8,110 nt of DNA, from contig JACCZO010000129.1 in NCBI GenBank assembly GCA_013695925.1, positions 1 to 8,110 on the forward strand, read 5' to 3'. This DNA is from Chthoniobacterales bacterium. Its GTDB lineage: Bacteria > Verrucomicrobiota > Verrucomicrobiia > Chthoniobacterales > UBA10450. The translations under genes and the position numbers were made by a program. Positions 6,030 through 8,110 of the stretch are shown piece after piece (the first letter of the stretch is position 1; each line of letters starts with the position of its first letter). The notes below the pieces were generated by a model. The model saw only the letters and a list, made by a program, of their open reading frames with translations. It made no database searches and had not been told where the DNA came from.

Positions 6030-8110
6030 CTAAGCGCTCGTCTCCGCTCCTTGCGCCGCCAGTTCGCTGCAGCGTCGTAAATCCAGCTTGCCGGTGGCGA
6101 GCACCGGGATTTGTTGCACTCGCTGGATGATCTTGGGAATCCAAAGATTTGGCACCCCGGCTTCGTGCAACTGCGCACGCAGTTGCGGCTGATCGATCTC
6201 GATCGTGCTCAGGAGGACGAGCGCCTCCCCTTTTTGCGCATCGATCACTGAGGCGACGGCCAGCACCCGTTCGCCCTCATTTCCGAGATGGAGCGCCAGG
6301 AGAATTTTTTGTTCCACCGTCTCGTGCGGCACCATTTCGCCGCCGATCTTGGAAAAACGCGAAAGCCGGCCCTCGATAAAGAGAAAACCGTCTTCGTCGA
6401 ATCGGCCGAGGTCGCCGGTTTTCAACCAGCCTTCCTGCAGGACCTCGGCCGTTCGCGCCGGAGCGCGCAGATAGCCTTCGAAAATGTTCGGACCGCGCAG
6501 CCAGAGCATGCCGGTGTCGTGCAGCGAAAGTTTTTCGCCCGATTCTGGGTCGCGAATTTCGGCCGCGATTCCCGGCGCCATTTTTCCGACCGAACCGGGC
6601 CGCTGCGAAGGTTGGACCGCTTCGCCGGGACTGGCGGGCTCCGGTTCCGGCAGGTTCACGCTCACGACCGGCGACGTTTCAGTCAGGCCGTAGCCTTCAA
6701 AGACCGGCTTGCCGAAACGCTCGGCAAAAGCGTCGGCCAGGCTGCGCGGCAATTTCTCCGCCCCCGTGATCGTTAGGCGCACGCTTCTCATCTGCTCGGG
6801 CGCGGCTTTGCGCAGGTAGCCACGCAGAAAAGTCGGGGCCGCCAGCATGATGGTGACGCGACGGCGTTCGATCAGTTCGGCGCATTTCGCACTCTCGAGC
6901 GGGTTCGGATAAGTCACGATCCGAACCCCCTCGAGGAGCGGAAACCAGAGCGTGACGGTGCAACCGAAGCTGTGAAAAAAAGGCAGCGAAGCGAGAATCA
7001 GATCTTCCCGGGTGGCGTCGAGCATGACGCGAAACTGCGAGACATTTCCAATCAGATTCCGATGACTGAGGACGACGCCTTTGGGATCGCCCGAGCTGCC
7101 ACTGGTGAAGAGCAGCACGGCCTCGGCGTGGTCCCCTTCCCGTGGCAACCCCAGCAAGCGGGCCAGCCAGCCGCCCGGAAGAACAATCGCCGCGATCCAC
7201 CAGAAAAAAATTTTCGCCTTCAGAGCCGGGAGCAACTCATCCAGTTGCACGACATGTTCCGGCCAGGGGTAATCCGTGAGGCGCTTGCTGAATGCGTTGG
7301 CTGAAATGGCGACCTTCAATCCCGCGATCTCCTGCGCGCGTTCGAGGGCGGCGCGACCGCTGGTGAAGTTGAGGCCGACCGGTACCTTGCCCGCGAGGAC
7401 GACAGCAAGATTGGCCACGACACTGCCTTTACTCGCTGGCAGCACAATTCCGATTCGCTCGTCTGGAAAATTCTTGCGAAGGTAACGGCTGAGGACCGCT
7501 GCGACACCGAGCAATTTTCCGCGGCTCAGTTCGCTCTGGTCCATGCCATCGATGACCGCGGTCCGGAACGGATGGCGCGCGAGACCACGCACCGCCGCGT
7601 GCCCGAGATGCTCCCGCACCGCCGGGCGGCGGCTGTAACAGGATTCTCCCAGTTTGAGCAACTGCTCGCGCACCGTCGCGATATCGGCGTCGTGCGGCGA
7701 GAGCGGAGGGCCAAACTCGACCGTCGCTGGATAGGGAAAATGCTGCGGCCATTTGGTGAAAAAACGCCCGCCCTGATGGGAAAATATCGAACCCCAAAGC
7801 TGGTCGAGCCAGACGGGAACAACCGGACCCTCCGCCTGCCGCGCGATCACTTCATAGCCGCGGCGCAAGCGCAGGAGCGTGCCGGATCGCGACAGTTCGC
7901 CCTCGGGAAAGAGACAGACGATCTCGCCTTCGCGAATTTTTTCCGCGACGCGCCGCATCGCATCTTTGGCTCGTCGCGAAGTGATTGGGATGCAGCCGAC
8001 CGCCGCCAGAACGGGATGCAGAAAGCGGTTCTCGTAATATCCCTGGTCGATGACGAAGCGGATCGGCCGCGGGCAGGCGACGATCAGAATGAGCGCGTCG
8101 ACCCAGGTGA
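6030..8110 (-). CDS. aas: Aas-type bifunctional lysophospholipid acyltransferase / acyl-ACP synthetase (5' end missing)
   Basis: 692 residues are visible; the frame stays open to the right edge, so the start lies beyond it. Numbering from the first full codon (8108), residues 1-140 are a PlsC-type glycerophospholipid acyltransferase. D4 in TWVDAL is the Asp of the HX4D catalytic motif, whose His falls two codons outside the window. RFVIDQGYYENRFLHPV is motif II, FPEGELSRSG (67-76) motif III, and PVVPVWLDQLWGSIF motif IV. From about 150 on is an AMP-forming acyl-activating enzyme: P-loop TSGSSGDPKG (335-344), YGLTETSP with E477, TGD with D566, and the C-terminal lysine K674 in ATGKLDL. E. coli Aas uses this pair to activate a fatty acid and reacylate lysophosphatidylethanolamine at the inner membrane. 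A hydrophobic FFWWIAAIVLPGGWLARLL stretch upstream of the P-loop could touch the membrane. E. coli Aas is 719 residues, so a stand-alone protein would need only about 35 more codons, but some relatives also carry an N-terminal LplT-like MFS transporter. Confidence 0.9.
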   Translation of the reverse strand, partial: TWVDALILIVACPRPIRFVIDQGYYENRFLHPVLAAVGCIPITSRRAKDAMRRVAEKIREGEIVCLFPEGELSRSGTLLRLRRGYEVIARQAEGPVVPVWLDQLWGSIFSHQGGRFFTKWPQHFPYPATVEFGPPLSPHDADIATVREQLLKLGESCYSRRPAVREHLGHAAVRGLARHPFRTAVIDGMDQSELSRGKLLGVAAVLSRYLRKNFPDERIGIVLPASKGSVVANLAVVLAGKVPVGLNFTSGRAALERAQEIAGLKVAISANAFSKRLTDYPWPEHVVQLDELLPALKAKIFFWWIAAIVLPGGWLARLLGLPREGDHAEAVLLFTSGSSGDPKGVVLSHRNLIGNVSQFRVMLDATREDLILASLPFFHSFGCTVTLWFPLLEGVRIVTYPNPLESAKCAELIERRRVTIMLAAPTFLRGYLRKAAPEQMRSVRLTITGAEKLPRSLADAFAERFGKPVFEGYGLTETSPVVSVNLPEPEPASPGEAVQPSQRPGSVGKMAPGIAAEIRDPESGEKLSLHDTGMLWLRGPNIFEGYLRAPARTAEVLQEGWLKTGDLGRFDEDGFLFIEGRLSRFSKIGGEMVPHETVEQKILLALHLGNEGERVLAVASVIDAQKGEALVLLSTIEIDQPQLRAQLHEAGVPNLWIPKIIQRVQQIPVLATGKLDLRRCSELAAQGAETSA

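Noticed and set aside
1..8110. CRISPR array, insertion sequence, toxin-antitoxin or phage-defence system
   Set aside because: There are no spaced direct repeats of CRISPR type, no transposase or terminal inverted repeats, and no defence domains in any credible reading frame.

Overview
The window is GC-rich, gene-dense bacterial DNA. It holds one complete efflux operon, one small putative secreted protein, and most of a large membrane-lipid enzyme read on the opposite strand. An RND tripartite pump and a PlsC/acyl-ACP synthetase fusion point to a Gram-negative (diderm) bacterium. None of the four complete genes has a convincing Shine-Dalgarno sequence. The alanine-rich secreted protein and the fusion-type Aas would fit Verrucomicrobiota or a related soil lineage, but that placement is an inference and no rRNA or other marker is present to test it.

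Layout, left to right. (1) 1-130: the last 23 codons of an unidentified gene, an 11-bp hairpin directly after its stop, and a short stretch that looks like the 3' end of a tRNA (T-arm plus acceptor strand) with no tRNA body in front of it. (2) 162-5212, plus strand: a TetR-family repressor, an RND periplasmic adaptor and an RND inner-membrane transporter (MexH/MexI-like), closely spaced or overlapping. A perfect 26-bp palindrome lies across the putative promoter in front of the repressor and is the likely operator for the whole operon. (3) 5285-6028, plus strand: a probable secreted, alanine-rich protein of unknown function with a three-unit hexapeptide repeat and a distinctive Cys-flanked C-terminal module. 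(4) 6030-8110, minus strand: an Aas-type lysophospholipid acyltransferase/acyl-ACP synthetase whose start lies beyond the right edge. It converges with gene 3, leaving one base between the stop codons.

How the genes work together: the repressor presumably shuts off its own operon until a ligand releases it from the palindrome, and the adaptor and transporter then form the inner-membrane part of a proton-driven pump. No outer-membrane channel gene is present, so the pump probably borrows one encoded elsewhere; the adaptor keeps the docking residues this would need. The Aas-like enzyme recycles lysophospholipids and has no evident link to the pump beyond the envelope.

Overall this is mostly a conventional region. 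I do not see a clearly new system. The most unusual items are the operator/promoter/start arrangement, the tRNA-like fragment, and the small secreted protein.
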